Made by a program: the position numbers and the translations under genes | The notes under the pieces: model-generated | The model's database searches: none | The model's input: the letters and a program-made list of their open reading frames with translations, nothing else | What the model was told of the DNA's origin: nothing | Origin: Nesterenkonia sp. LB17 | Lineage (GTDB): Bacteria; Actinomycetota; Actinomycetes; Actinomycetales; Micrococcaceae | DNA length: 64,000 bases | Reading direction: 5' to 3' | Assembly (NCBI RefSeq): GCF_022565915.1 | Contig: NZ_JAJOYX010000006.1 | Coordinates: 62,001 to 126,000, forward strand | Shown here: positions 17,285 through 26,920 of the stretch, piece by piece | How the letters are laid out: each line of letters begins with the position of its first letter | How positions within the stretch are numbered: position 1 is the first letter of the stretch

Positions 17285-18841
17285 CTAGACGTTGGCCGCC
17301 TTGATCAGGTCCGCGCAGCGCTCACCGATCATCATGGTGGTGATGTTCGGGTTCACCGTGGTCAGCTCCGGCATCACCGAGGCATCGGCCACGCGCAGAC
17401 CCTGCACGCCCTTGACCCGCAGCTGAGAGTCCACCGGTGACATCGCATCGTCATCGGCGCCCATCCGCACGGATCCGGCCGGATGATAGACGGTGTTGTG
17501 CGTGCGGGTCACATAGTCCGCCAGCTCCTCGTCGGTCTGCGTGTCAGGACCCGGGAAGAGCTCCTGCCCGGCCCAGTCCGCCATGGCGGGCTGCGCGGCG
17601 ATCTGGCGGGCCAGCTTGATGCCCTCCACCGCCACGCGCATGTCATGGCCCTCGGCGTCGGTGAAGTAGCGCGGATCCACCTTGGGCTTGTCCCGATAGT
17701 CCTTGGAGCGCAGCCGCACCGTCCCGCGCGATTTCGCGTGGGTGACGTTCGGGGTCAGGCAGAAGGTGTTGTCCGCGGTCGGGTAGCCCTGGCGCAGAGT
17801 GTGCATGTCGAAGGGCACCGAGCCGTAGTGCATCATCAGGTCTGGGCGGTCCAGACCCTCACGGGTGGGCGCGAAGATCCCGATCTCCCACCACTGGTAG
17901 GAGTCCTCCACCATGGGCTGCCTGGCCTCCCAGGCGATGACCGCCTCGGGGTGGTCCTGCAGGTGCTCGCCCACGCCGGGGGAGTCCACGCGGGGGTTGA
18001 TGCCGAATTCGGCCAGGTGCTGCGCCGGGCCGATCCCGGAGAGCATCAGCAGCTTCGGCGAGTCGATCGCGCCCGCGGAGAGCACGATCTCCTTGGTCGC
18101 GCTGATCCGGTGCGCCCGGCCGAACGCGTTGTTGACCGCGTCCACGCCGACCGCACGGTCGCCCTCGAAGACGATCTCGCGCACCCAGGTGTCGGTCAGC
18201 ACGCTCAAGTTCGCCCGCTCCAGGATCGGGTGCAGGTAGGAGACCGACGACGACGCCCGGGTCCCGTCCTGGCGTCGGTTCACCTGGAAGAAGTTCGCAC
18301 CCTTGAGCACGGTCTCCCCGGAGTTGAACTGTACCCGCGGGATGCCCTGTTCCTCACAGGCGTCCAGCAGCGCCACGCCACAGGGGTCATTCGGCGGGAT
18401 GGTCATCAGATTCACGGGGCCGCTGCGGCCGTGGTGGTCGCCGGGGGCGTCATTGGTCTCCAGCCGCTTGAACAGCGGGTAGGTGGACTCGGCGTTCCAG
18501 CCGGTGGCCCCCATCGCCTCCCATTCGTCCATGTCCTCGCGCAGCGCCCAGAAGGCGATGCAGGAGTTGTGCGAGGAGCAGCCGCCGAGCACCTTGGCGC
18601 GGGCGTGGCGCATGAAGGAGTTGCCGTTCTCCTGGGCCTCGATTGGGTAGTCCCAGTCGAAGCCTGATTCCAACAGCTCCATCCAGCGGTTGAGCTGCAG
18701 GATCTCTGGCTTGTCTGCATCGGTGGGGCCTGCCTCCAGCAGGGCCACCGTGACGTTCGGGTCCTCGGACAGGCGGGCGGCGACGGCGGCGCCGCCGGAT
18801 CCGCCGCCGATCACGACGTAGTCGAAAGTGGTGTTCTCCAC
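17285..18841 (-). CDS. betA: Choline dehydrogenase / GMC oxidoreductase
   Basis: 518 aa FAD enzyme of the GMC family that oxidises choline to betaine aldehyde, peripheral or cytosolic. The ADP-binding fold is YVVIGGGSGGAAVAARLSE (residues 8-26), the GMC signature 1 region is AKVLGGCSSHNSCIAFW, and signature 2 is SAGAIDSPKLLMLSGIGP. The C-terminus has the catalytic His in HPAGSVRMG and the NPNITTMMIGERCADLI motif. It is the last gene of betT-betB-betA, 9 bases after betB. Whether it passes electrons to the respiratory chain or to oxygen cannot be told. Confidence 0.92.
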   Translation of the reverse strand: MENTTFDYVVIGGGSGGAAVAARLSEDPNVTVALLEAGPTDADKPEILQLNRWMELLESGFDWDYPIEAQENGNSFMRHARAKVLGGCSSHNSCIAFWALREDMDEWEAMGATGWNAESTYPLFKRLETNDAPGDHHGRSGPVNLMTIPPNDPCGVALLDACEEQGIPRVQFNSGETVLKGANFFQVNRRQDGTRASSSVSYLHPILERANLSVLTDTWVREIVFEGDRAVGVDAVNNAFGRAHRISATKEIVLSAGAIDSPKLLMLSGIGPAQHLAEFGINPRVDSPGVGEHLQDHPEAVIAWEARQPMVEDSYQWWEIGIFAPTREGLDRPDLMMHYGSVPFDMHTLRQGYPTADNTFCLTPNVTHAKSRGTVRLRSKDYRDKPKVDPRYFTDAEGHDMRVAVEGIKLARQIAAQPAMADWAGQELFPGPDTQTDEELADYVTRTHNTVYHPAGSVRMGADDDAMSPVDSQLRVKGVQGLRVADASVMPELTTVNPNITTMMIGERCADLIKAANV

Positions 18842-18850
18842 AGGGTCTCC

Positions 18851-20344
18851 TTAGTTCTCCGGCATGCTGAACCAGCCGGTGACGGCGGGCTCGGTGTTCT
18901 CGTAGATGTGCTTGGACTCGCGGTACTCGTCCAGGCCCATATGACCCAGCTCGCGGCCGACGCCGGACTGTTTGAAGCCGCCCCACTCCGCCTGCGGCAG
19001 GTAGGGGTGGTAGTCGTTGATCCAGATGGTGCCGTGGCGCAGCCGTGAGGACACCCGGTGGGCGGTGCCGCGGTCGGATGTCCAGACCGCTCCGGCGAGG
19101 CCGTAGATGGTGTCGTTGGCGGTCTCGATGGCCTCGGCCTCGGTGGTGAAGGTCTCCACGGTGATGACCGGGCCGAAGCCCTCCTCTTCCACGACGGACA
19201 TGCCGCGCTTGACGTCGTCGAGCACGGTGGGGGCGTAGAAGTACCCGTTGCGGTGCTCCTCGCCGCCGAAGTGGTGTCCGGTGCGCAGCGTGGCGCCCTC
19301 TTCGATGCCGCGCTGGGTGTAGTCGTACACCTTCTGGCGGTGCTCGGCGGAGATCAGCGGTCCGGTCTCGGCGGTCTCTTCGAAGGGCCCGCCCATCCGG
19401 ATGTTCTCGGCGCGGCGGACCAGCTCGGTGACGAACTTCTCCTTGATCGACTCCTCGATGATCAGCCGGGTGCCTGCGGAGCAGACCAGGCCGGAGTCCA
19501 CGAAGCCGGCGTTGAGCGCGTTGTCCACCGCGGCGTCGAAGTCGGCGTCGGCGAAGACCACATTGGGGTTCTTCCCGCCCAGCTCCAGGGCGACCTTCTT
19601 CACCGTCTCCGCAGCAGTCGCGGCGATCTTGCGTCCGGTGACCACACCTCCGGTGAAGGAGACCATGTCCACATCAGGGTGGGAGGCCAGCGGCGCACCG
19701 GCGGTGGCGCCGGCCCCGGTGATCAGGTTCGCCACACCGGCGGGCAGACCGAGGGAGTCATAGACGTCCATGATCAGCATGCCGGTGTGCGGGGTCAGCT
19801 CCGCGGGCTTGAGGATGAAGCTGTTGCCCGCGGCCAGGGCGGGCGCCATCTTCCAGGCGGCCTGCAGCAGCGGGTAGTTCCACGGGGTGATCATCGCGCA
19901 GACCCCGACCGGCTCGTAGACGACCCGGGAGAGCACCGTCGGGTCCCCGGCGTCGACCAGGCGACCTGACTCGGCATCGGCGAGCTTCCCGAAGTGCCGG
20001 TAGCAGGCGATGATGTCGTCCATGTCGATCTGCGCCTCGACGAACCGCTTGCCGGTGTCCAGCGCCTCGGCGCGAGCGAACTCGTCCTTGCGCGCCTCGA
20101 TGGCGTCTGCCACGGCCAGGACGAAGGCGCCGCGCTCGGCGGCCGGGGTGTCGGCCCAGACGTGGGAGTCGAAGGCCTTGCGGGCGGCGGCGATCGCGGC
20201 GAGGGTGTCGGCCTCACCAGCTTCGGAGACGACACCCACTTCGGAGCCGTCTGCGGGGCAGTGGATGGTGCGCGTCTCGCCGGACTGGGCCGGAACCCAT
20301 TGCCCGTCGATGAACAACGTTGAGACCTGCTCTGCTCTACTCAT
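18851..20344 (-). CDS. betB: Betaine-aldehyde dehydrogenase
   Basis: 497 aa NAD(P)-dependent aldehyde dehydrogenase. Seen: TPWNYPLLQAAWKMAPALAAGNS, KPAELTPHTG, the nucleotide-binding SFTGGVVTGR, the general-base ELGGKNPNVVF, and the catalytic cysteine in DSGLVCSAGTRL, where most homologues have NQGQ-CSAGTR. The C-terminal EGFGPVITVETF and NDTIYGLAGAVWT are typical. It oxidises betaine aldehyde to glycine betaine. Substrate assignment rests on its place between betT and betA (9 bases to each neighbour). Confidence 0.92.
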   Translation of the reverse strand: MSRAEQVSTLFIDGQWVPAQSGETRTIHCPADGSEVGVVSEAGEADTLAAIAAARKAFDSHVWADTPAAERGAFVLAVADAIEARKDEFARAEALDTGKRFVEAQIDMDDIIACYRHFGKLADAESGRLVDAGDPTVLSRVVYEPVGVCAMITPWNYPLLQAAWKMAPALAAGNSFILKPAELTPHTGMLIMDVYDSLGLPAGVANLITGAGATAGAPLASHPDVDMVSFTGGVVTGRKIAATAAETVKKVALELGGKNPNVVFADADFDAAVDNALNAGFVDSGLVCSAGTRLIIEESIKEKFVTELVRRAENIRMGGPFEETAETGPLISAEHRQKVYDYTQRGIEEGATLRTGHHFGGEEHRNGYFYAPTVLDDVKRGMSVVEEEGFGPVITVETFTTEAEAIETANDTIYGLAGAVWTSDRGTAHRVSSRLRHGTIWINDYHPYLPQAEWGGFKQSGVGRELGHMGLDEYRESKHIYENTEPAVTGWFSMPEN

Positions 20345-20353
20345 ATGTGTTCC

Positions 20354-22498
20354 TCAGCTTCCGGTGGTGCGGTCATGGTCCCAGTCATCTGGGATGTTGC
20401 TGCCGGTGTGCAGCGATGAGGACTGCCCGCCTTCTTCGCTCATGGTCAGGAAGGCGAGGTGGCGCTCGTAGGAGTCCAGGACATCGGCGATGACCTGGTC
20501 CCGGGTGTAGCCCATCAGGTCATGGCCTTCCGAGCCCGTGGCAGAGAACGTCTCCACGCGGTAGTAGGTCTCCTCGGTCGGGCGCACGCTGCGCGCGAAG
20601 CTCGGCACCGAGTAGGCGATCGGGTAGACCTGGTACTTGAACTCGGTCTGCTCGCCGAAGTAGACGTGCAGATCGATGTGCGGAATCTGGGTTTCCGGAA
20701 CCAGGCCCCGTTCGCAGCTGATGTCTGCGCCCTGGTCGCGCAGCTCCTCGGCGACGTCTTCCACCGCCGGGGCGGCCACGGTGTCGATGAACTCGGTGGC
20801 CTGTTTCGCGGTGGGGAAGTGCATCCCCCGGGCGAGACGACGGCGCCAGCTCAGGCCGCTGCGCTCGCCGGCGTCCTGGCTGCGCTCCGAGACCATCCAG
20901 GGCAGGGTGGCCTCACGCGATTCACGGTTGTAGCGCTCCATCTGCAGCGCTCGCCAGATGCCCATCATCAGCACATACATGACCACCGAGAACGGCAGCC
21001 CGATGATCACCGTGGCCATCTGCAAGGTGTAGACCCCGTCGAGCATCAGCACCGCCAGAGTCAGGGCACCGGTGGCCAGAGCCCAGAACACGCGGAGCCA
21101 CGGGGCGCCGTCGTCGGAGTGGCTCAGCGGTTTCGAGGTGAAGTTCGCCATCACCAGGGCGCCGGAGTCGGCGGAGGTGATGTAGAACAGCAGACCGGTG
21201 ATCACCGAGAGACCGATGGTGAAGGTCGCGCCGGGGTACTGCTCCAGGAGCAGGTAGTAGCTGGACTCGGGGGCCTCGACGGCGGCGGTGATGAACTCGG
21301 TGTTGCCGCTGAGGAACTCCCAGATCGCGCCGTTGCCGAAGATCGAGATCCACAGCAGGATGAACCCGAACGGGATGATCAGGGTGCCGATGATGAACTG
21401 GCGCAGGGTGCGGCCGCGGGAGATGCGGGCCAGGAAGAGCCCGACGAAGGGGGCCCAGGCGATCCACCATGCCCAGAAGAACAGCGTCCACCATTCGAGC
21501 CACTCACCTTCCGGCGGGTCATAGGCGAAGGTGTTCAGCAGCATCGAGGGGAAGAATGCGGCGAAGTCGCCGATGTTCTTCACCAGGGCGTTGAGCAGGT
21601 AGGTGGTCTGACCCGCGATCAGCACGTAGATCAGCAGGATGACGGCGAAGATGACATTGAGCTCGGAGAGCCGGCGGATGCCGCGATCCACGCCGGAGAC
21701 GCTGGAGAAGATCACGACGATGACCGAGAGGACGATCAACCCGATCTGCGCACCGGTGCCCTGCTCGATGCCGAACAGCCACTCGAGGCCGTAGTTCAAG
21801 AAGACCACGCCGATGCCGAGGCTGGTGGCGATGCCGAAGATGGTGCCCACGACGGCCGCAATCTCGATGCCGTCGCCGGTGACGCCCTGGGCGCGCTTGC
21901 CGATGATCGGGTAGAGCGCGCTGCGGATGCTCAGCGGCAGGTGGTAGCGGTAGGCGAAGAGACCGAAGGCCATGCCCATCAGCGCGTACATCGCCCAGCC
22001 GGGGATGCCGTAGTGGAACAGCGTCCACAGCACGGCCATCTCGGTGGCCGCGGAGGAGCCCACCTCCACGCCGGGGGCTGTGGTGAGATTCGTGGCAGGT
22101 CCGGAGATCGCGAAGAACATCAGGTCCACGCCGATGCCGGCAGCGAAGAGCATCGCTGTCCAGGTGAAGAGGTTGTACTTCGGTGTGGAGTGGTCGGGTC
22201 CCATCTTGGTCCGGCCCACGCGGGAGAAGGCGACGATGAGGACGAAGACCACCACGATGCCTGCGGTGAGGATGTAGTACCAGCCGAGGTTCGCGCCGAT
22301 CCAGAGGAAGACGGATTCGAGCGTGGTGTAGGCGGCGCCTGGTGCGAGCCAGGCCCACAGGGTGAAGGCGATGATGATCGCCGCTGAGCCGAGGAAGACC
22401 GGCAGATTTACTTTCGAGTGTGCAGGAGCACCTTTCGAGCCGTCCCCCTGGACATCGCTCGGGACGTCACTCGGGACGTCTTGCGTGGCCGATGCCAT
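20354..22498 (-). CDS. betT: BCCT family choline/betaine transporter
   Basis: 714 aa. Twelve membrane helices with the BCCT signature WTLFFWAWWIAWAPFVGLFLARISRGR, where the tryptophan box binds the trimethylammonium group, and the glycine-rich TM3 GWAMYALMGMAFGLFAYRY. A hydrophilic C-terminal domain of about 190 residues follows, as in BetT of gamma-proteobacteria, where it senses osmolarity. It is the first gene of the leftward bet operon. The 250 bases upstream, shared divergently with ychF, hold no betI-like regulator gene. Confidence 0.92.
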   Translation of the reverse strand: MASATQDVPSDVPSDVQGDGSKGAPAHSKVNLPVFLGSAAIIIAFTLWAWLAPGAAYTTLESVFLWIGANLGWYYILTAGIVVVFVLIVAFSRVGRTKMGPDHSTPKYNLFTWTAMLFAAGIGVDLMFFAISGPATNLTTAPGVEVGSSAATEMAVLWTLFHYGIPGWAMYALMGMAFGLFAYRYHLPLSIRSALYPIIGKRAQGVTGDGIEIAAVVGTIFGIATSLGIGVVFLNYGLEWLFGIEQGTGAQIGLIVLSVIVVIFSSVSGVDRGIRRLSELNVIFAVILLIYVLIAGQTTYLLNALVKNIGDFAAFFPSMLLNTFAYDPPEGEWLEWWTLFFWAWWIAWAPFVGLFLARISRGRTLRQFIIGTLIIPFGFILLWISIFGNGAIWEFLSGNTEFITAAVEAPESSYYLLLEQYPGATFTIGLSVITGLLFYITSADSGALVMANFTSKPLSHSDDGAPWLRVFWALATGALTLAVLMLDGVYTLQMATVIIGLPFSVVMYVLMMGIWRALQMERYNRESREATLPWMVSERSQDAGERSGLSWRRRLARGMHFPTAKQATEFIDTVAAPAVEDVAEELRDQGADISCERGLVPETQIPHIDLHVYFGEQTEFKYQVYPIAYSVPSFARSVRPTEETYYRVETFSATGSEGHDLMGYTRDQVIADVLDSYERHLAFLTMSEEGGQSSSLHTGSNIPDDWDHDRTTGS

Positions 22499-22739
22499 GA
22501 AATTATGTTCCTTCCAGTGCTGAGTCAGTGCGCTTGTGTATCAGTAGGTTCGAGTGATTGAGCCTCAGGCATCTTAGACACGGGTGAGTCGCGTCCGGGG
22601 CACCAGGGGGCGGTGAATGTGACCCGAATCTCCTGAATCTGTCGAGACTCGGTCCACATAGTGAACGGAGTCTCAGTCTATGGCGCGCTGGTCGGAGCCG
22701 GGAAGGCCCTGGAAGTCGCCGCAGGGGCTGTCCGGACGG

Positions 22740-22745
22740 TAGGTT
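22740..22745 (+). promoter_or_regulatory. -10 box (TAGGTT) in front of ychF
   Basis: TAGGTT ends 8 bases before the GTG at 22754. The in-frame GTG at 22748 is too close to the box to be the start of a leaderless message, which supports 22754. Confidence 0.35.
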
Positions 22746-22753
22746 AGGTGACC

Positions 22754-23839
22754 GTGGCTTTGACTATCGGAATCGTAGGACTACCCAATGTGGGCAAGTC
22801 GACCCTGTTCAACGCGCTGACTCGTCAGTCGATCTTGGCGGCGAACTATCCGTTCGCCACCATCGAGCCCAATGTGGGCATCGTGAATCTGCCTGACGAG
22901 CGGCTGGACGCGCTGGCGAAGATCTTCGGTTCGCAGAAGATCCTTCCCGCTACCGTCTCCTTCGTCGACATCGCCGGGATCGTCAAGGGCGCCTCCGAGG
23001 GGGAGGGGCTGGGCAACCAGTTCCTCGCCACGATTCGTGAGGCCCATGCGATCGCCCAGGTGGTCCGGGTGTTCGAGGACGAGAACGTCATCCACGTGGA
23101 CGGCAAGGTGGATCCCACCTCAGATATGGAGACGATCAACACCGAGCTGATCCTCGCAGATCTCCAGACCATGGAGAACGCGATCCCGAAGCTGGAGAAG
23201 CAGGTCAAGGGGCGCAAGGCCGAGCAGGCCACCCTGGATGCCTACCTGGTTGCGCAGAAGACCCTGGAGCGTGGAGACACCATCTTCAGCTCCATCACCA
23301 AGGACAAGCTGGAGATGGAGCACCTGGCCCAGCTGAACCTGCTCACCGCCAAGCCCTTCATCTACGTGTTCAACGCCGATGAAGGCGTGCTGAACTCCGC
23401 CGAGAAGCAGGCCGAGCTCGCCGCCCTGGTGGCCCCGGCCGATGCGGTGTTCCTCGATGCCAAGCTCGAGGCCGACCTCGTCGAGCTCTCCGAGGAGGAG
23501 GCCCGCGAGATGCTCGAGCTCAACGGCCAGGATGAGTCCGGCATGGACCAGCTGGCCCGCGTAGGCTTCGCCACGCTCGGGCTGCAGACCTACCTCACCG
23601 CCGGTCCGAAAGAGACCCGCGCCTGGACGGTCAACAAGGGAGCGACGGCGCCCGAGGCGGCCGGCGTCATCCACACCGACTTCCAGCGCGGCTTCATCAA
23701 GGCCGAGATCGTCAACTTCGATGACCTGGTGGCTGCGGGGTCGATGGCCGAGGCCAAGTCCGCCGGCAAGGTCCGGATCGAAGGCAAGGAATACATCATG
23801 AAGGACGGCGACGTGGTTGAATTTAGATTCAACGTATAG
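22754..23839 (+). CDS. ychF: Redox-regulated P-loop ATPase YchF (Obg family)
   Basis: About 361 aa, ribosome-associated ATPase. The P-loop is GLPNVGKST, Walker B is VDIAGIVKG (DIAG), and the NADE motif in FNADEG replaces the GTP-specifying NKxD. The C-terminal TGS domain ends [17 protein letters not shown], the family's most conserved tail. The GTG at 22754 gives the usual [16 protein letters not shown] start. The last codons (GAA TTT AGA TTC AAC GTA TAG) are much more AT-rich than the rest of the gene, and their sense is repeated several times downstream. The 3' end therefore seems to have been replaced by an inserted element while keeping the protein intact. Confidence 0.95.
   Translation: MALTIGIVGLPNVGKSTLFNALTRQSILAANYPFATIEPNVGIVNLPDERLDALAKIFGSQKILPATVSFVDIAGIVKGASEGEGLGNQFLATIREAHAIAQVVRVFEDENVIHVDGKVDPTSDMETINTELILADLQTMENAIPKLEKQVKGRKAEQATLDAYLVAQKTLERGDTIFSSITKDKLEMEHLAQLNLLTAKPFIYVFNADEGVLNSAEKQAELAALVAPADAVFLDAKLEADLVELSEEEAREMLELNGQDESGMDQLARVGFATLGLQTYLTAGPKETRAWTVNKGATAPEAAGVIHTDFQRGFIKAEIVNFDDLVAAGSMAEAKSAGKVRIEGKEYIMKDGDVVEFRFNV
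23813..23839 (+). repeat. ychF 3'-end attachment repeat, copy 1 (inside the gene)
   Basis: Codes for VVEFRFNV-stop in ychF. This is the left boundary of the island and the reference copy for the repeats listed downstream. Compared with those it has AT-rich synonymous codons (GTT GAA TTT AGA). Confidence 0.75.
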
Positions 23840-24035
23840 CAAGAATCTCAAGTAGATTTTCGTCGACGCCGTCCCACGTAAATGGGTGCGCTTTCGCGCA
23901 GCAAGCGGTAATCCGTCCCCAGGGCGCATGCGGACTCGATCCGCATCGGGATCTCATCGTCTGGTGAAGGGCGTGCAAGCAAGGGCCCTGTACTTGCAGA
24001 GGAAGCGCGCCTGACGTTCCGGTAGGTTTGCATTC

Positions 24036-26147
24036 ATGGAGACCTTCAAGCGGACGCCGCTGCAGCTGTTCAATCTGCCGCAGAATTTCGTTATCCCTTT
24101 GTTCCAGCGCCCCTATGTCTGGAAAGAAGTCGAGCAGTGGGAACCGCTGTGGAAGGACATACGTCGCGTCGCGGAACTCCGAATAGCTGAGCCGCATCTC
24201 AACGCCACACATTTTCTCGGGGCCGTGGTGATCCAGTCGCAGGAGGCGCAGAGCAGACGCCTGACCACATGGAACGTCATTGATGGACAGCAGCGGCTGA
24301 CTACCGTGCAAGTCCTTGCACATGCGACCCGTTCCCTGCTCGCGCAGGCTGATCTTTCCAAGCTTGCCGGTCAGCTCGAGGATCTGACGCACAATTCTGA
24401 GAAGTATGTGGAGGACGGAGACAGTCCGCTTAAGCTCCGCCACCTGAACAAGGATCGAGAGCCCTTTGACGAGCTTTTGGCCGCAGAAACGCCTATCGAC
24501 TACGAGGACCTCCTACACTCGGACTCACAGATCGTTGCCGCACACCAATACTTCACTACCGTTGTCGAGCAGTGGCTCGGGACGCAGGACACGAATGACT
24601 ATGAGGGCAAGGCCAAGGAACTGACCAACGTCCTGCTCGACGGTCTGCAGCTCGTCTCGATCGAGCTGGAGGCGGCTGAGAACTCACAAGAGATCTTCGA
24701 GACACTCAACGCGCGGGGGACCCCCTTGACTGCGGCCGATTTGGTGCGGAACTTCGTGTTCCAGCGACTCGACGCCGAGGGTGCCGATACGAAGAAGGCG
24801 TACCGTGAGGACTGGCCCTTCGAGACGAAATTCTGGACGCAAGAGGTCAGCGTCGGCCGAAACCTCGTCAGCCGCAGTTCCCTTTTCCTCAACCAGTGGT
24901 TGGTCGCAAGGACCGGGGAGGAAATCAGTCCACAGGCCACCTTCAACCGGTTCAAGTCATGGGTGGAGCTTGAGTCGGCCCAAACCATGGCCGATTTGCT
25001 GCCGACGATCAAGCACCAAGCCCAGCAGTATGAGGCGTGGACCAATGCGGCTACACAACCTGGTGGGTCGCTGGATTCCGCGGCGATGGCTTTTTATCGA
25101 ATGCGAGCGAGTGGCGTTGAGGTTCTAAAGCCGTTGTTGATCTGGTTGTACGAACCGGGACGGGATCTGCCACAGGACAGCACCGCGAGGATCGTTCAGG
25201 CTGCAGAAAGTTGGGTATACCGCCGCCAGATGCTGCGATTGTCTGGCAGCGATTTGGGACGCATCGTCGCGGACGTCATTGCGGCCAGCGTAGGCGTGTC
25301 CACCAACGAATTCCCAGAGCGAGTGATCGGTCATCTAGCTCGCCTCAATGTCACCAGCACCTATTGGCCCGGGGATGAAGAGGTCCGGCTGTCCTTGGGC
25401 ACAGAGGCTGTGTACTTACGTTTTCCACGTGGGAGGCTGCGCATGTTTCTCGAGGCTATCGAGGACAACTATCGCGCCGAGACTGGTCAGCCGCAGGTTG
25501 AGCGCAAGGCGTACCCCATCGAACACATCTTGCCGCAGGGATGGAAGGACACCTGGCCGGTGGAGACACCTGAGGCCGAAGAGGCACGCCAGTTGAGGGT
25601 GCATCGACTGGGCAACTTGACCCTGCTGACAAAGTCACTGAACTCCAAAATCTCCAACGGTCCCTGGTCTGTTAAGCGCGCCGCTCTCCTGCAGCACAAC
25701 ACCATCACGCTCACCGGCCGGGTCGTAAGCGAGACGGAGGAGCACGACTGGGACGAGTCGCTGATCGACCATCGCGCTGCGGAGCTCATCGAGGCCATCC
25801 TCGATATATGGCCCGTACCCGATGGTCATCTCGGCAAGGTCGTGGACCCGCAGACGAAAGCTGGAGACTGGATAGAGCTCAAGCACCTGATCAAGGCTGG
25901 GCTCTTGAGAGGCGGCGACACGTTGTACGCAACCCATAGGGACTTCAAGGGCAAACAGGCGACGCTGACGATCGAAGGTGCGATCGAGCTGGACGGAAAA
26001 CGGTACATGTCGCCCTCCGCGGCTGGTAACGCTCTGCGGAAGAAGGCGACGAACGGCTGGTACTTCTGGTCGGTGGGTGACGGACGACGACTTCGCGACG
26101 TTCGCGCTGAGTTCCAGAATGCCGTTCCCTCAGACATCGAGCCGTAG
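24036..26147 (+). CDS. GmrSD-like DUF262/DUF1524 nuclease with C-terminal RAMA domain
   Basis: 703 aa. The N-terminal DUF262 (ParB/sulfiredoxin-like nucleotide-dependent domain) has FQRPYVW (23-29), HFLGAVVI and IDGQQRLTT (about 82-90). The middle is helical. The DUF1524 HNH-type nuclease has PIEHILPQGW at about 493-502 and HRLGNLTLL at about 523. The last about 90 residues (LKHLIKAGLLRGGDTLY, SPSAAGNAL, NGWYFWSV) match the RAMA domain found on adenine-methylase-associated restriction proteins. Such architecture is typical of type IV, modification-dependent restriction, so an anti-phage role is likely. It is the first gene of the ychF island and less GC-rich than the flanks. Confidence 0.85.
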   Translation: METFKRTPLQLFNLPQNFVIPLFQRPYVWKEVEQWEPLWKDIRRVAELRIAEPHLNATHFLGAVVIQSQEAQSRRLTTWNVIDGQQRLTTVQVLAHATRSLLAQADLSKLAGQLEDLTHNSEKYVEDGDSPLKLRHLNKDREPFDELLAAETPIDYEDLLHSDSQIVAAHQYFTTVVEQWLGTQDTNDYEGKAKELTNVLLDGLQLVSIELEAAENSQEIFETLNARGTPLTAADLVRNFVFQRLDAEGADTKKAYREDWPFETKFWTQEVSVGRNLVSRSSLFLNQWLVARTGEEISPQATFNRFKSWVELESAQTMADLLPTIKHQAQQYEAWTNAATQPGGSLDSAAMAFYRMRASGVEVLKPLLIWLYEPGRDLPQDSTARIVQAAESWVYRRQMLRLSGSDLGRIVADVIAASVGVSTNEFPERVIGHLARLNVTSTYWPGDEEVRLSLGTEAVYLRFPRGRLRMFLEAIEDNYRAETGQPQVERKAYPIEHILPQGWKDTWPVETPEAEEARQLRVHRLGNLTLLTKSLNSKISNGPWSVKRAALLQHNTITLTGRVVSETEEHDWDESLIDHRAAELIEAILDIWPVPDGHLGKVVDPQTKAGDWIELKHLIKAGLLRGGDTLYATHRDFKGKQATLTIEGAIELDGKRYMSPSAAGNALRKKATNGWYFWSVGDGRRLRDVRAEFQNAVPSDIEP

Positions 26148-26359
26148 TGTCTTAACTGCTATCGAATGGGCATGCGTAGAGGTACGCCATGGGACACCAC
26201 TGAAGGTCTTGCCCAACGTGAAGGGGTCTCAATCGCCACGGTGGCACGACCATGAACCGTCGCGGTGGCGCATCAGCTGACGCCCTACTCAGCCAATACG
26301 ACCGTCAGGGAAGGGCTTTCCGACCAAGCGGCCGAGGCCCTACAAACGGAACGGATAAC

Positions 26360-26920
26360 TCAGATTTCACACTGGTCACACAAGCCCGTTGCGGCCTTCT
26401 CCATGAAGTGGGTCTGACAAACATCACGCTGCGTCGTCGGCGCTTTCTTGAACTGGGACCGAGCTTTGGCGACCTGGGGTGTGAGGCTCGGGACTCCGCC
26501 GTCTGCAGGGAGATCGTCCGCGTACCGCTGGTAGCAGAGAAGGCGGTGTTGAGCGGCCAGGTCCTCCACGTGGGTACTGGGATCGTTCGGCACAGATTTG
26601 GGTGCTCTGGAGTATCCATCGCCAATGGTGCCGTTTTGATGAACGCATAGGGATGTCAGCGGCGGTTCACCAGCATCAGCTGCGCGCTGGGCTACCCGCT
26701 CGAGGAGTTTCCCGCTCCAGTTCCCAATCAACATCTTGGTCCGGATCCCTGAGTGCTCTTGAACGACCTCGGTGAGTTCCAAATAGGTGATCGTCCTGTT
26801 GAACTTTCCGGCGACGTTGATGAGGACCTCGTGGGCGATGGGGACCCAGGTTGTCAGGGCGTCGGTGAAGTCAGCCTTAGACCCATCCGCGACGAAGTAT
26901 GTTCCATGCTTAGACGACAT
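26360..26920 (-). CDS. Uncharacterised protein with C-terminal zinc-knuckle-like cysteines
   Basis: 186 aa, not recognised. The N-terminal two thirds look like a small globular domain (HEVLINVAGKFNRTITYLELTEVVQEHSGIRTKMLIGNWSGKLLERVA). The last 20 residues carry C-x2-H then C-x2-C (VCQTHF...GLCDQC), a plausible zinc site. Another Cys pair (SLCVH, LLCY) lies in the middle. It is a leftward gene between the nuclease and the second att repeat, on the same cassette. A role in defence is only suggested by position. Confidence 0.6.
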   Translation of the reverse strand: MSSKHGTYFVADGSKADFTDALTTWVPIAHEVLINVAGKFNRTITYLELTEVVQEHSGIRTKMLIGNWSGKLLERVAQRAADAGEPPLTSLCVHQNGTIGDGYSRAPKSVPNDPSTHVEDLAAQHRLLCYQRYADDLPADGGVPSLTPQVAKARSQFKKAPTTQRDVCQTHFMEKAATGLCDQCEI

